Shown here one piece after another: positions 1 to 7,229 of a DNA stretch of 32,914 bases. The notes beneath the pieces are model-generated. The model searched no databases and was not told the origin of the DNA. It saw nothing but the letters and a program-made list of their open reading frames with translations. This stretch comes from Myxococcota bacterium. Its GTDB lineage: Bacteria; Myxococcota_A; UBA9160; PR03. How positions within the stretch are numbered: the first letter of the stretch is position 1; every line of letters starts with the position of its first letter. The translations under genes were made by a program, and so were the position numbers. The stretch spans positions 1 through 32,914 of the forward strand of contig JASJBO010000091.1 of NCBI GenBank assembly GCA_030066475.1. Reading direction: 5' to 3'.

Positions 1-26
1 CGGCCCGCTGAGCGGCCTCCCCGACC

Positions 27-749
27 TCAGTCGGCGGACTCCGCAGCCGGCGTCTGCGACGCGAGCACGATGCGACCGTCCGGGTCCAGCACGAACTCGG
101 CGTCGCTGCCGAGCGTGGTGCCCTCGGTGTCGACAAGGGCGTAGCGGCCCTTCACCTCGAGCGAGGAGCGGCCTGGGCGCCAGCGGCCGCGGTTCGCCTC
201 CAGGATCGGCCCGCCGCGCGCCGCGACGCGCACCCCTCCCTCGAGCCGGATGCCGCGGCCCGAGCCCAGCTCGGCGCGCGGTGCCTCGAGTCGGAGCCGC
301 GGTCCCTCGTCGCTCACCCAGTCCACCCGGAGGTCTTCGGCCCGGATCCAGCTCACCGTCACCGGACCGTCGCGCCCCAGCTCCCCCAGCCGCGTCGCGA
401 GGTCCGCGACCTCCTCGGCGAGCTTCGGGCTCCGCGTCTCGTCGGAGCGAGAGCCGGCATCGGGCTCGTCCGGGCGGATCGACAGGTGCAGGTTGGTCAG
501 CACGACCTCGTGAACCGCCCTCACCGTGAAGGGACCGCCTCGCAGCGGCCGGCGCTTCAGCTCGTCCACCGAGACCGTGACGCGGCTGCCCCGATAGGTG
601 AAGCCGGAGATCGAGAACTCCTCGGCCGAGGCGGTCCGGCCCGCGGGCTCCGGCTCGCGTAGGCCCGGTCCCTCCCTCGGCCCGTCGGCCCACACCACGA
701 GCAGGACGAGCCCCACCGCGCCCGCCGCAGCGGCGGCCGTCCATCTCAT
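27..749 (-). CDS. LptC-like membrane-anchored periplasmic protein
   Basis: Predicted 240-residue protein with one N-terminal membrane anchor (about residues 5-20, Ala/Gly/Leu/Val-rich) and a periplasmic remainder rich in short beta-strand-like segments. The second half has the texture of LptC/OstA-type beta-jellyroll proteins: repeated 'leucine-glutamate-alanine-proline', 'L-E-G-G-V-R-V' and 'G-R-Y-A-L' strand patterns, as in LptC, which passes lipopolysaccharide from the inner-membrane LptBFG complex to LptA. No other lpt gene is in the window, so the role rests on sequence texture only. The frame stays open upstream to a GTG at 842. The ATG at 747-749 is preferred because it places the membrane segment at the N-terminus and lies downstream of a TTGACA box at 850-855. 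An AsmA-like or unrelated exported protein is the main alternative. Confidence 0.5.
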   Translation of the reverse strand: MRWTAAAAAGAVGLVLLVVWADGPREGPGLREPEPAGRTASAEEFSISGFTYRGSRVTVSVDELKRRPLRGGPFTVRAVHEVVLTNLHLSIRPDEPDAGSRSDETRSPKLAEEVADLATRLGELGRDGPVTVSWIRAEDLRVDWVSDEGPRLRLEAPRAELGSGRGIRLEGGVRVAARGGPILEANRGRWRPGRSSLEVKGRYALVDTEGTTLGSDAEFVLDPDGRIVLASQTPAAESAD

Positions 750-826
750 CACTCTGGCGCCGTCCAACACGAGTGCCCCCGGACCGAGTGCCCTCGGACG
801 CGCCCCGGCGCGCCGCACCGACAGTC

Positions 827-855
827 GTGATCGCCGCGCCACGCCCTCTTGTCAA
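827..855 (-). promoter_or_regulatory. candidate sigma-70 promoter for the LptC-like gene
   Basis: On the minus strand a perfect TTGACA lies at 855-850. Seventeen bases further is a weak -10-like GATCAC (832-827), matching the consensus at three of six positions. If real, transcription would begin near 820 and support the ATG at 749 over the GTG at 842. The -10 is poor, so this is tentative. Confidence 0.25.
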
Positions 856-953
856 GCCCGGCCGCGATCGCGGGGATCGGAGCGCCCGGGAGGCCGTGGG
901 CCGCGCCCGACCTGCAGCGCAACTTCGAGGCCCTCGGCGTGTTCTCGCCCTTG

Positions 954-1838
954 GTGAAGTCGATCTCCTTCCCGATCTCGTTGACTCTCGGAGCTCTCCT
1001 CGTGGCGAGCTCCGCATGGGGCCTGAGGTTCGGCGAGGTCGAATGGGTCTGTCCGATCGATGGCAGGACGGTCCAGTCGAAGGTGGCCTTGTCCGGCACG
1101 GCGTTCTGCACCCGTCTCGACCTCAAGCGGGTGGGCCCCATCGCGGACCCTCCGCCCCTCGGCGAGTGCCCGGAAGACGGCTTCGTCTGGTACGCCAGCG
1201 ATCGCGACGGGATGCCGGAAGGCTCGGCGGAGCTCAGGCAGTGGGTCCTCTCCGACGAGTTCCAGTCGCTCCGAGCCGAGTCGCCCCACTTCCGGCTGGC
1301 CAGAACCCTGGAACGGCTCGGCCACCCGGCGGCAGAGATCTCGCTGGCGTACCTCCGCGCGGCCTGGGACGTGGAGCTCCGCGATCCGGATCGATACCGG
1401 CGGTTCCTGCGGGCCTCCGTGCGGCATCTGAACCTCGATCCGGGCCTCGGTGCGGCGGAGCGGGAGAGGCGCACCCTCCTCGCCGGGGACCTGCTGCGCC
1501 AGCTCGGCGAGTTCGAGGCCGCGCGGGACCTGCTGGCGCCCCTGCGGAAGGCGGGGCGGTTGATGGAACCGATCCACGAGAAGATCGTCGCCTACCAGAT
1601 GGACCTGATCGCGGCGGGAGATGCCGATCCGCACTACGTCCCCTTCGAGCCCGACAGTGAGTACGAGTGCGCCGTGCTCGAGAGACGACGGAAGCCACGG
1701 CCGGCGGAGCTCAGCGAGGCCGAGCGCCGCGAGGTCGAGCAGCAGCTCCGCCGCTGGTGCGACGCCAATCGGGATCGGGTCTTCGGCCCCGCGAACTCGG
1801 TCCAGCGGCGGATGCAGGCCGACTGCGCGACGCCGTAG
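954..1838 (+). CDS. DUF2225-like secreted protein with modified zinc-knuckle motifs
   Basis: About 294 residues from a GTG at 954. This start gives a clean signal peptide (Lys2, hydrophobic run about 8-18, small residues near 18-23). Upstream TTG and GTG codons (849, 939, 951) are also in frame, so the start is uncertain. After the signal, a CPIDG motif (Cys33), a 'GTAFCTRLDL' segment (Cys52) and a CPEDG motif (Cys72) follow the order seen in DUF2225 proteins, where CPxCG pairs normally bind metal. The downstream 'S-L-A-Y-L-R-A-A-W' helix and TPR-like helical repeats (about 100-220) also fit that family. Here the second cysteine of each CPxC is aspartate. The C-terminal part is charged and helical with two more cysteines. 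Function is unknown; cytosolic DUF2225 proteins lack a signal peptide, so this is a variant. Confidence 0.6.
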   Translation: MKSISFPISLTLGALLVASSAWGLRFGEVEWVCPIDGRTVQSKVALSGTAFCTRLDLKRVGPIADPPPLGECPEDGFVWYASDRDGMPEGSAELRQWVLSDEFQSLRAESPHFRLARTLERLGHPAAEISLAYLRAAWDVELRDPDRYRRFLRASVRHLNLDPGLGAAERERRTLLAGDLLRQLGEFEAARDLLAPLRKAGRLMEPIHEKIVAYQMDLIAAGDADPHYVPFEPDSEYECAVLERRRKPRPAELSEAERREVEQQLRRWCDANRDRVFGPANSVQRRMQADCATP

Positions 1839-1872
1839 GCGGAGATGCAGGCGACTTCAGCACAGTGAGAGC

Positions 1873-1904
1873 CAGCGCCGGGAGGCGCGAGCCTCCCGGC
1901 GCTG
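1873..1904. terminator. strong bidirectional hairpin between convergent genes
   Basis: A perfect 14-bp stem (1873-1886 with 1891-1904) closed by a GCGA tetraloop sits between the stop of the DUF2225-like gene (1838) and the stop of the PQQ-like gene (1928). No T-tract follows on either strand. It is therefore a hairpin-only candidate terminator serving both convergent transcripts. Confidence 0.6.
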
Positions 1905-1927
1905 CTTCGGTTCGCTGCCTCGCCGGC

Positions 1928-3958
1928 CTACTTGAGGGCCCGGCACACGCGCCGGAACGCGTTGGCGGCGGGCCGGAGGAGCTGGAGCTTGCCCGTGGCG
2001 AGCTTCCTCTCGGCCTTCCTGAAGTTCCTGTTGATGCGGATCCACTCGCGGACCTTGAGATCGCCCGCCCCGATCGCGATCGGCGCGACCTCGCGCGCCT
2101 GGGCGACCAGCTCGCGGAGCTGGGTGACGTCGGCCTTCCCGGACGCCGGACAGACCTTCCGGTTCGCGAAGGCGTTGCGAGCCCGCGCCTCCGCCGCGCA
2201 CGCGGCGTCGCGGATCACCAGGTCGGTGCGGAGCTGGCCGTACTTCGTGGTTCCGCCGATGATCGGGTCCGTCAGGTCCCCGAAGATCACCCGGGCGATG
2301 ATGCGGCGGAAGGGCGCATTGCCGAGGTAGACCGAGCCATCGGGACCCGAGTTCATGGCGGCGATGCTCTCCTCCGGCCCCACCGTGAAGTAGCGCAGCT
2401 CGCCGGTGTCGCGGTCGAGCTCGCCGACGCCGAGCGCGAGCGGCAGCGGGAAGCCGATGACCGGTCCGGCGCCGATGTGGACCGACACCGAGTTCGCCTT
2501 GATGCCGGCGTTCAGGAGCTGGAAGTTCAGGAGCTGGACCGGACCGATCCCGGGAACCGGGAGCGGGTTCACCGGGAACTCGAACGCGTCGAGATCCGCG
2601 ACCCACTCGATCGAGCCCGAGCCGCCGTTGTCCACCACCTTGACGATGTTGAAGAACGTGGCGGCGTAGATCTCGGCGTTGTCCGACGAGACGGCGAGGG
2701 ACGTCACGATCTGCGCGCCGATGTCGACGGACCAGATCTCGGCGCAGCTGTCGCTCGCGGCGTCGATCGCCACGAGCTTGCCCTCGTTGTCGCCGATGTA
2801 GATGCGGCTCCCGCTCTGGTCGAGCGTGGGCGTGGAGGCCGTACCGCCCGCGAAGGCGTAGTGACAGACCTCCTGGGCGTCGTACAGGGTCCGCCCGTCC
2901 GGCCCGACGCCGTTCGGCACCAGCTCCACCTGGTAGAGCGCGCCCAGCTCGGAGACGCCGTCGACGCTGCCGTCCTCGGCGTCCGGCGCGGTGCCGCCGA
3001 TCCAGAGCCGCCCCGTGGCCTGGTCGACCGCGAAGTCGTTCACGACCCGGCGGCCGTTGCCGAGCAGCGCGTCGATGAACTCCGTGAAGGTGAGGCTGCC
3101 CAGGTTGACGAAGCGCTCGAAGATCTGCTCCGCGGCGGCCAGCACCGGGGGCGGCAGCGCGGGGGGCGGGCCCGCCGGCGTGGGCTCGCCGGGCACCTGG
3201 TAGAAGTCGTCGTTGAGCGCGTTGCGGCCGGTGGCGCGGTCCTTGACGACGAGCGCACCGTTCACCGCGAGCGACATGACCACGTCGGCGTGGGTCTGGT
3301 AGTGAATGCCGATGACGTTCTGGAAGGCGCCGTCGACCGTGCTCGGCTGCCCCGTCGGCGCGTCGTAGATCAGGCTGCCGTCGGTCCGCAGGGCGAGCGT
3401 GCGATCGCTCAGCGCGAAGTAGACGATCTCCTCGCCCGGGTTGTCCGGATCGTTCAGGATCATCGGCGTGGAGGCGCCCGGAGACGCGTCGCTGGGGTGA
3501 TCGAAGACCCAGCGGAGATCGCCGTCCGCATCCCGCGAGATGATCTTGCGGTAGAGCGCCGGGTTCCCGGGCGGCTCGATCGGCCCGAGCGCGAGGGGAG
3601 TCGTGTAGTAGTCGTTGCGGTAGTTCTGGAACGGGGCGTAGTAGCTGTTGCCCTCGCTGTCGAAGGTCGGGCCGACGCCGATGAAGAACGACTCGTCCCG
3701 CGTCCAGGAGCTCTCGATGACCGGCGGCGAGACGCGCGAGATCTCGTCGGAGTTGGCGCTGTCGCCATGGAAGCGGCGGTAGCCCTCGCGGGAGGGCGCG
3801 AGCGGGTCGTCGGCCGGGACCTGGCGGCAGCCTTCCGGCTCCCAGGTCGTGACCGGCGGCGGATCGAAGGTTCTGGGAACGACGACCTGGGCCTCGGCCG
3901 TCGCCGCGACCAGCATCAGGACCGCGGCGCTGGCCGCGATCGGTGCGAAGCGCTTCAT
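1928..3958 (-). CDS. secreted PQQ-type beta-propeller-like protein
   Basis: 676 residues from the ATG at 3956-3958, with a GGAG Shine-Dalgarno a few bases upstream and a clear signal peptide ending near 'ATAEAQ' (about residue 23). The mature part contains repeated propeller-blade strands such as 'GSRIYIGDNEGKLVAIDAA', 'GALVVKDRATG' and 'RLWIGGTAP', as in PQQ-binding-like or quinoprotein-dehydrogenase-like repeat proteins. The blades are irregular and no quinone- or metal-binding set can be assigned, so enzymatic activity is doubtful. The last ~90 residues form a basic, helix-rich tail with three cysteines, unlike the propeller. The protein probably acts in the periplasm or outside the cell. 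It is divergent from the AraC-family gene across 197 bases, which makes that regulator a possible controller. Confidence 0.65.
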   Translation of the reverse strand: MKRFAPIAASAAVLMLVAATAEAQVVVPRTFDPPPVTTWEPEGCRQVPADDPLAPSREGYRRFHGDSANSDEISRVSPPVIESSWTRDESFFIGVGPTFDSEGNSYYAPFQNYRNDYYTTPLALGPIEPPGNPALYRKIISRDADGDLRWVFDHPSDASPGASTPMILNDPDNPGEEIVYFALSDRTLALRTDGSLIYDAPTGQPSTVDGAFQNVIGIHYQTHADVVMSLAVNGALVVKDRATGRNALNDDFYQVPGEPTPAGPPPALPPPVLAAAEQIFERFVNLGSLTFTEFIDALLGNGRRVVNDFAVDQATGRLWIGGTAPDAEDGSVDGVSELGALYQVELVPNGVGPDGRTLYDAQEVCHYAFAGGTASTPTLDQSGSRIYIGDNEGKLVAIDAASDSCAEIWSVDIGAQIVTSLAVSSDNAEIYAATFFNIVKVVDNGGSGSIEWVADLDAFEFPVNPLPVPGIGPVQLLNFQLLNAGIKANSVSVHIGAGPVIGFPLPLALGVGELDRDTGELRYFTVGPEESIAAMNSGPDGSVYLGNAPFRRIIARVIFGDLTDPIIGGTTKYGQLRTDLVIRDAACAAEARARNAFANRKVCPASGKADVTQLRELVAQAREVAPIAIGAGDLKVREWIRINRNFRKAERKLATGKLQLLRPAANAFRRVCRALK

Positions 3959-4155
3959 GGCGGTTCTCCGTCGAATCGGTGCGAGCAACGGTCCGGGCGA
4001 CCTTCGCCGGGTCGGCGCCGCTCTCCTCTCGGGCACGGCGGGAGCATGGGGCGCCAGCCGGTCCCCGGCGTGCCGAAGAGGTGACTTCGTGCGCCATTCT
4101 CGGCGGTCGGGTACGGTCCGGTTCGGGCCAGCGATCTCCCCCCCTTCGGGTTCGG

Positions 4156-5190
4156 ATGTTGAAAACCCTCACGGTTTCGGGCGCTTGGACGCAGCGGGTC
4201 GTACACGGCCTGGAGCGCACGGGCCTCGACGTGAGGGCGCTCTGCCGGCACCAGGGGCTCGACTTCGAGCGCCTGATCGACCCGGACACCCAGGTGCCGA
4301 GCGAGCATCTGGAGCAGCTCTGGAGCGCGGCCCGGCGGCGCTCGGCCGACCGCGACCTCGGCCTGCACGCCGGCGAGCGGTCGGGGCCCTCCATCACGAC
4401 GCCCCTCTCCCACCTGCTGCTCGCGAGCCGCGACCTGCTCGACGCCGTCGAGCACGCCGTGGCGCTCCAGCGCGCCGTGACGTCGCAGCCGGCGCTGTCC
4501 TTGGCCGAGGTGCGCGGCGGCTGGGCGATCGTGCTCGCCTCGCCGCCGGGCGAGCCGGCCACGGCGCGGCACGCCGTCGAGTTCACCATGGTGGTCCTGG
4601 CCGGCTTTGCCGCCTTCCTGACACCGGGCGAGTTCCGTCCGCTCCGGGTGGAGTTCCACCACCCGTTCCCGGGCGACGCCAGCGAGCACGAGCGCCTGTT
4701 CCGCTGCCCCGCCAGCTTCGGCCAGGTCGCCAACCGGCTCGTCGTCGCGACCGAGACGATGCGACGGCCCTCTCCGCACTACAGCGCCGCCATGGCCCGG
4801 CAGCTCGAGGAGCTGGCCACGCGCGCCATCCAGCAGCTGGACGATCCGTCCACGACGCACCGGGCGCGAGCGCTGATCCGCCCGCGCCTGCACGCCGGGG
4901 ACGTCGAGATCGCTGCGATCGCGAGCCGGCTGCACCTCAGCCGGCGCACCCTGCAGCGACGACTCGAGGAGGAGGGAACCAGCTTCAGCAGCCTGGTCGA
5001 CGAGACGCGCCGCTCGCTGTGTCTCGAGCTCGTCGGGGCCGGCGAGCCCCTCGAGAGCGTCGCCGGGCGGGCCGGCTTCGGCAGCAAGCGGGCGCTGCTG
5101 CGGGCCTTCAAGCGCTGGACGGGCAGCACGCCCTCGGCGTATCGCGCCGAGCACCGATCCGACGCGGCGAAGCCGGGGGCGGGCTTCTAG
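4156..5190 (+). CDS. AraC-family transcriptional regulator
   Basis: 344 residues from the ATG at 4156. Residues about 15-200 resemble the 'arabinose-binding domain of AraC transcription regulator, N-term' type found in OruR/ArgR-like activators: 'V-P-S-E-H-L-E-Q-L-W' and a glycine-rich G-E-R-S-G-P core. The C-terminal ~100 residues carry the paired AraC helix-turn-helix. The first helix pair includes 'IAAIASRLHLSRRTLQRRL'; the second has the classic 'VAGRAGFGSKRALLRAFKRW' followed by 'TPSAYR'. It is predicted to be a cytoplasmic DNA-binding regulator with an unknown ligand. It faces away from the PQQ-like protein gene, so that gene is the most likely target. The frame is open further upstream, but this start gives the domain without an odd Arg-rich extension. 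No good ribosome-binding site is visible. Confidence 0.85.
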   Translation: MLKTLTVSGAWTQRVVHGLERTGLDVRALCRHQGLDFERLIDPDTQVPSEHLEQLWSAARRRSADRDLGLHAGERSGPSITTPLSHLLLASRDLLDAVEHAVALQRAVTSQPALSLAEVRGGWAIVLASPPGEPATARHAVEFTMVVLAGFAAFLTPGEFRPLRVEFHHPFPGDASEHERLFRCPASFGQVANRLVVATETMRRPSPHYSAAMARQLEELATRAIQQLDDPSTTHRARALIRPRLHAGDVEIAAIASRLHLSRRTLQRRLEEEGTSFSSLVDETRRSLCLELVGAGEPLESVAGRAGFGSKRALLRAFKRWTGSTPSAYRAEHRSDAAKPGAGF

Positions 5191-5194
5191 CCGA

Positions 5195-5210
5195 AGGTGG
5201 GCAACCACCT
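5195..5210. terminator. small GNRA hairpin between convergent AraC gene and tRNA
   Basis: A 6-bp stem AGGTGG/CCACCT with a GCAA loop begins five bases after the AraC-family stop codon. It lies on the 3' side of the minus-strand tRNA. It is a short candidate terminator for either transcript and has no T-run. Confidence 0.35.
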
Positions 5211-5242
5211 GCCGACTCGGAACGGCGTGACCCGGAACGGCA

Positions 5243-5318
5243 TGGTGGGCCGCCTGGGATTCGAACCCAGAACCGGCGGGTTAAAAGCCCGATGCTCTAC
5301 CAGTTGAGCTAGCGGCCC
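5243..5318 (-). tRNA. tRNA-Lys (anticodon TTT)
   Basis: The minus strand folds as a 76-nt cloverleaf with an encoded CCA end. It has a 7-bp acceptor (GGGCCGC/GCGGCCC), a D-stem GCTC/GAGC with a GG-containing loop, anticodon loop CTTTTAA, and T-stem CTGGG/CCCAG enclosing TTCGAAT. Anticodon TTT reads lysine codons AAA and AAG. The first anticodon-stem pair (27:43) is a T:C mismatch; the other four pairs are G:C or C:G. It lies 44 nt downstream of mlaC on the same strand with no convincing promoter between, so it may be made by processing of the operon transcript. Confidence 0.95.
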
Positions 5319-5362
5319 GCGAGGCGCGACCGCGGAAACGTAGCGCGCGGAGCCGAGGCGGA

Positions 5363-6013
5363 TCAGTCGTCGCTGTTGCTGGCGGGTTTCGGCAGGTGCT
5401 TGTCGCGCAGGCGCTGGATCAGGCCGTCGGGACCGTGGTTGCTGACGATCTCCTGGGCCTGGGCGCGGAAGTTCTGCACCAGCGACACGTTCTCGATGAT
5501 CACGTCGATGCCGCGCCAGCCCGCGTCGGTCTTGCGCATCCGATAGTTGACGTCGACGGTGTCGGCGGAGCGGTGGACCAGGCTCTTGACGGTCACGTCG
5601 CCGCGCCGTTCGAGGCGGGTGCCCTCGATCGTGATCGTCTCGTCGGTGAAGTTGTCGATGGTGTCGCGGTAGGTCACCGACAGGTGCTGCTTGAAGGCCT
5701 CGGTGAAGTCGGCGCGCTGGGTCTCGCTGAACTTCTTCCAGTTCCGGGCCAGCACCAGCCGCGAGATGATGGCGAAGTCGAAGCGCTCGTAGGCGAGCTG
5801 CTCGATGCGGCGCTTCTTCTCCTCGACCGGGATGCCGGCGTCGCGCAGCACGCCCATCACCTCGTCCACGGTGCGCTGGACGTAGTCGCGGGCCTCGCCT
5901 TCCGCGATCGGGTCGGTGCGCACCTCCGCGCTGTTGCTGGAGATGGAGGCCGCCACCAGGGCCGCGATCACGGCGCCGCCCAGGGTCACGATCAGCTCGA
6001 GACGGGGCCGCAT
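5363..6013 (-). CDS. mlaC: MlaC periplasmic phospholipid-binding protein
   Basis: 216 residues, family MlaC/Ttg2D (PF05494). MlaC carries a phospholipid through the periplasm between the outer-membrane MlaA complex and the inner-membrane MlaFED complex. An N-terminal hydrophobic segment (about residues 6-24) is the export signal. The body contains the family landmarks 'YVQRTVDEVMGVLRD', 'FDFAIISRLVLARNWKKFS' and 'FTEAFKQHLSVTYRDTI', followed by the strand-rich part 'V-D-V-N-Y-R-M-R-K' and 'GWRGIDVIIENVSLVQNFRAQ'. The ATG at 6013 has a GAGGAG ribosome-binding site inside the end of mlaA, and only two bases separate it from the mlaA stop. It is the last protein gene of the operon and is followed by tRNA-Lys. 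Confidence 0.92.
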   Translation of the reverse strand: MRPRLELIVTLGGAVIAALVAASISSNSAEVRTDPIAEGEARDYVQRTVDEVMGVLRDAGIPVEEKKRRIEQLAYERFDFAIISRLVLARNWKKFSETQRADFTEAFKQHLSVTYRDTIDNFTDETITIEGTRLERRGDVTVKSLVHRSADTVDVNYRMRKTDAGWRGIDVIIENVSLVQNFRAQAQEIVSNHGPDGLIQRLRDKHLPKPASNSDD

Positions 6014-6015
6014 GG

Positions 6016-6765
6016 TCACTCCTCTTCGTCCTCGAAGTCGTACAGGTCGTCGTAGGTGTCGTCGTCGCCCTGCTCCGCCTCGTCGGGGTCGGCGTCGCGG
6101 ATGCGGGCGTCGCGGTTGCGGACGTAGGCGTCGCGCACGAAGACGTAGAAGTCGAGCGCGCTCTCGCGCGCGGTCTCGATCTCGTCGTCGTTCCGCGCGC
6201 GGTCGTTCACGATGCGGACGGGCGTCACGTAGAGGCCGACGCCGAGCCAGAAGAGCGGGTTCATCGCCGTCTCCATGGCCAGGCCGAGGGCATCGCGCGG
6301 GTTCGAGGGCCCGAGCAGCGGGAGCATCACGAACGGGCCGCCGCCCACGCCCCACTTGCCCATCATCTGCCCCATGTCCTCGTCGTACTTCTCCATGCCC
6401 ACGAAGCTGGCGAAGTCGAGCAGGCCACCGAGCCCGAAGATCGTGTTGCTCATGAAGCGGGCGGTCTCGCTGGCCACCTTGTGCGCGTCGCCCTGCCCGA
6501 TGCTCGAGACCAGGCGCACCGGGAAGCGGAGATTGTAGAAGGCGTTCGCGATGCCGGTGCGCACGAACGAGGGCGTGATCTTCTTCCAGCCCCGCGCGAC
6601 CGGACCCAGCACCCACTGGTCGGCCTTGTCGTTGAAGGTATGGACGGGCCGGTTGACCGGCATCCAGGGGTCGCGGACGGTCCCCTGCGGGGTGAAGGTG
6701 GCGCAGCCGACCAGCAGGGACGCGCCGAGCAGCAGAGCCACTGCATGGGCGCGTCGCTGCTCCAT
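6016..6765 (-). CDS. mlaA: MlaA/VacJ outer-membrane lipoprotein
   Basis: 249 residues. The signal peptide ends in the lipobox L-V-G-C (Cys22), so the mature protein is a lipoprotein. The family core follows: 'DPWMPVNRPVHTFND', 'GIANAFYNLRFPVRLVSS', 'RFMSNTIFGLGGLLDFAS' and 'PLLGPSNPRDALG'. MlaA sits in the outer membrane and channels mislocalised phospholipids from the outer leaflet to MlaC. The gene is inside the mla operon, overlapping mlaD by one base (TGATG), with a GGGGGAG ribosome-binding site. Unusual is the C-terminal tail after about residue 220, which is almost entirely Asp/Glu (with 'QGDDDTYDDLYDFEDEEE' at the end). The canonical domain itself looks complete. Confidence 0.93.
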   Translation of the reverse strand: MEQRRAHAVALLLGASLLVGCATFTPQGTVRDPWMPVNRPVHTFNDKADQWVLGPVARGWKKITPSFVRTGIANAFYNLRFPVRLVSSIGQGDAHKVASETARFMSNTIFGLGGLLDFASFVGMEKYDEDMGQMMGKWGVGGGPFVMLPLLGPSNPRDALGLAMETAMNPLFWLGVGLYVTPVRIVNDRARNDDEIETARESALDFYVFVRDAYVRNRDARIRDADPDEAEQGDDDTYDDLYDFEDEEE

Positions 6766-7226
6766 CAGTCGTCTCCCCCGTCGCCGAGGCTGTTCAGCAC
6801 CTTGCCGATCAACCGCTCGAGCACCACGGCGCTCTGCGTGTACTCGATCTCGTCCCCCGGGGCGAGGATATCCTCCTCGCCGCCGGGCTCCAGTGCGATG
6901 TACTGGTCGCCGAGCACGCCGGCCGTCAGCACCGACGCAGAGGTGTCGATCGGCAGCTCCAGGTCGCCGTCCACCTCGAACAGGACCCGTGCCCGGAAAT
7001 CGGTATCCAGCGCGATCGACTTGACCTGCCCCACCTTGACGCCTCCGACGACCACCTGCGCCCGATGCTTCAGACTCCCGATCTCGTCGAAGGTTGCATA
7101 GAGCTGGAGACCGCCGGGACCGCGGTAGGATACGCCCCCGATCTGCACCGAGAGGTACGCGATCGCGCCGAGGCCGGCGAGCACGAAGATGCCGACCCAC
7201 AGGTCGCGCAGCGGTGAATCCTGCAT
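6765..7226 (-). CDS. mlaD: MlaD, MCE-domain protein of the phospholipid transporter
   Basis: 153 residues. One transmembrane helix (about 9-27, 'LWVGIFVLAGLGAIAYLSV') anchors the protein in the inner membrane. It is followed by one MCE domain (about 38-120) with the typical 'L-Y-A-T-F-D-E-I-G-S-L' and 'AQVVVGGVKVGQVKSIALD' strands and 'LTAGVLGDQYIALEPGG'. A short tail ('SAVVLERLIGKVLNSL') matches the C-terminal helix of E. coli MlaD. MlaD hexamers form the periplasmic ring on MlaE that accepts lipid from, or gives it to, MlaC. Three bases separate it from mlaE, and it overlaps mlaA by one base. Confidence 0.93.
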   Translation of the reverse strand: MQDSPLRDLWVGIFVLAGLGAIAYLSVQIGGVSYRGPGGLQLYATFDEIGSLKHRAQVVVGGVKVGQVKSIALDTDFRARVLFEVDGDLELPIDTSASVLTAGVLGDQYIALEPGGEEDILAPGDEIEYTQSAVVLERLIGKVLNSLGDGGDD

Positions 7227-7229
7227 GTC

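Noticed and set aside
749..842. Extended N-terminus of the LptC-like protein from the GTG at 842
   Set aside because: The added 31 residues are Arg/Ala-rich and would bury the membrane anchor. A TTGACA box lies immediately upstream, so this stretch is more likely leader.
1667..4084. Long plus-strand frame opposite the PQQ-like gene
   Set aside because: The product is Arg/Asp/Val-rich without domains. The opposite strand encodes the signal peptide and propeller strands.
1857..4733. Long minus-strand frame over the PQQ-like gene and AraC gene
   Set aside because: It crosses two well-supported genes in the wrong frame, with Arg/Pro/Ala-rich composition and no recognisable motif.
5218..5241. 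CGGAACGGC direct repeat near the tRNA 3' end as a possible attachment site
   Set aside because: Only nine bases, just outside the tRNA, with no integrase or mobile-element gene in the window.
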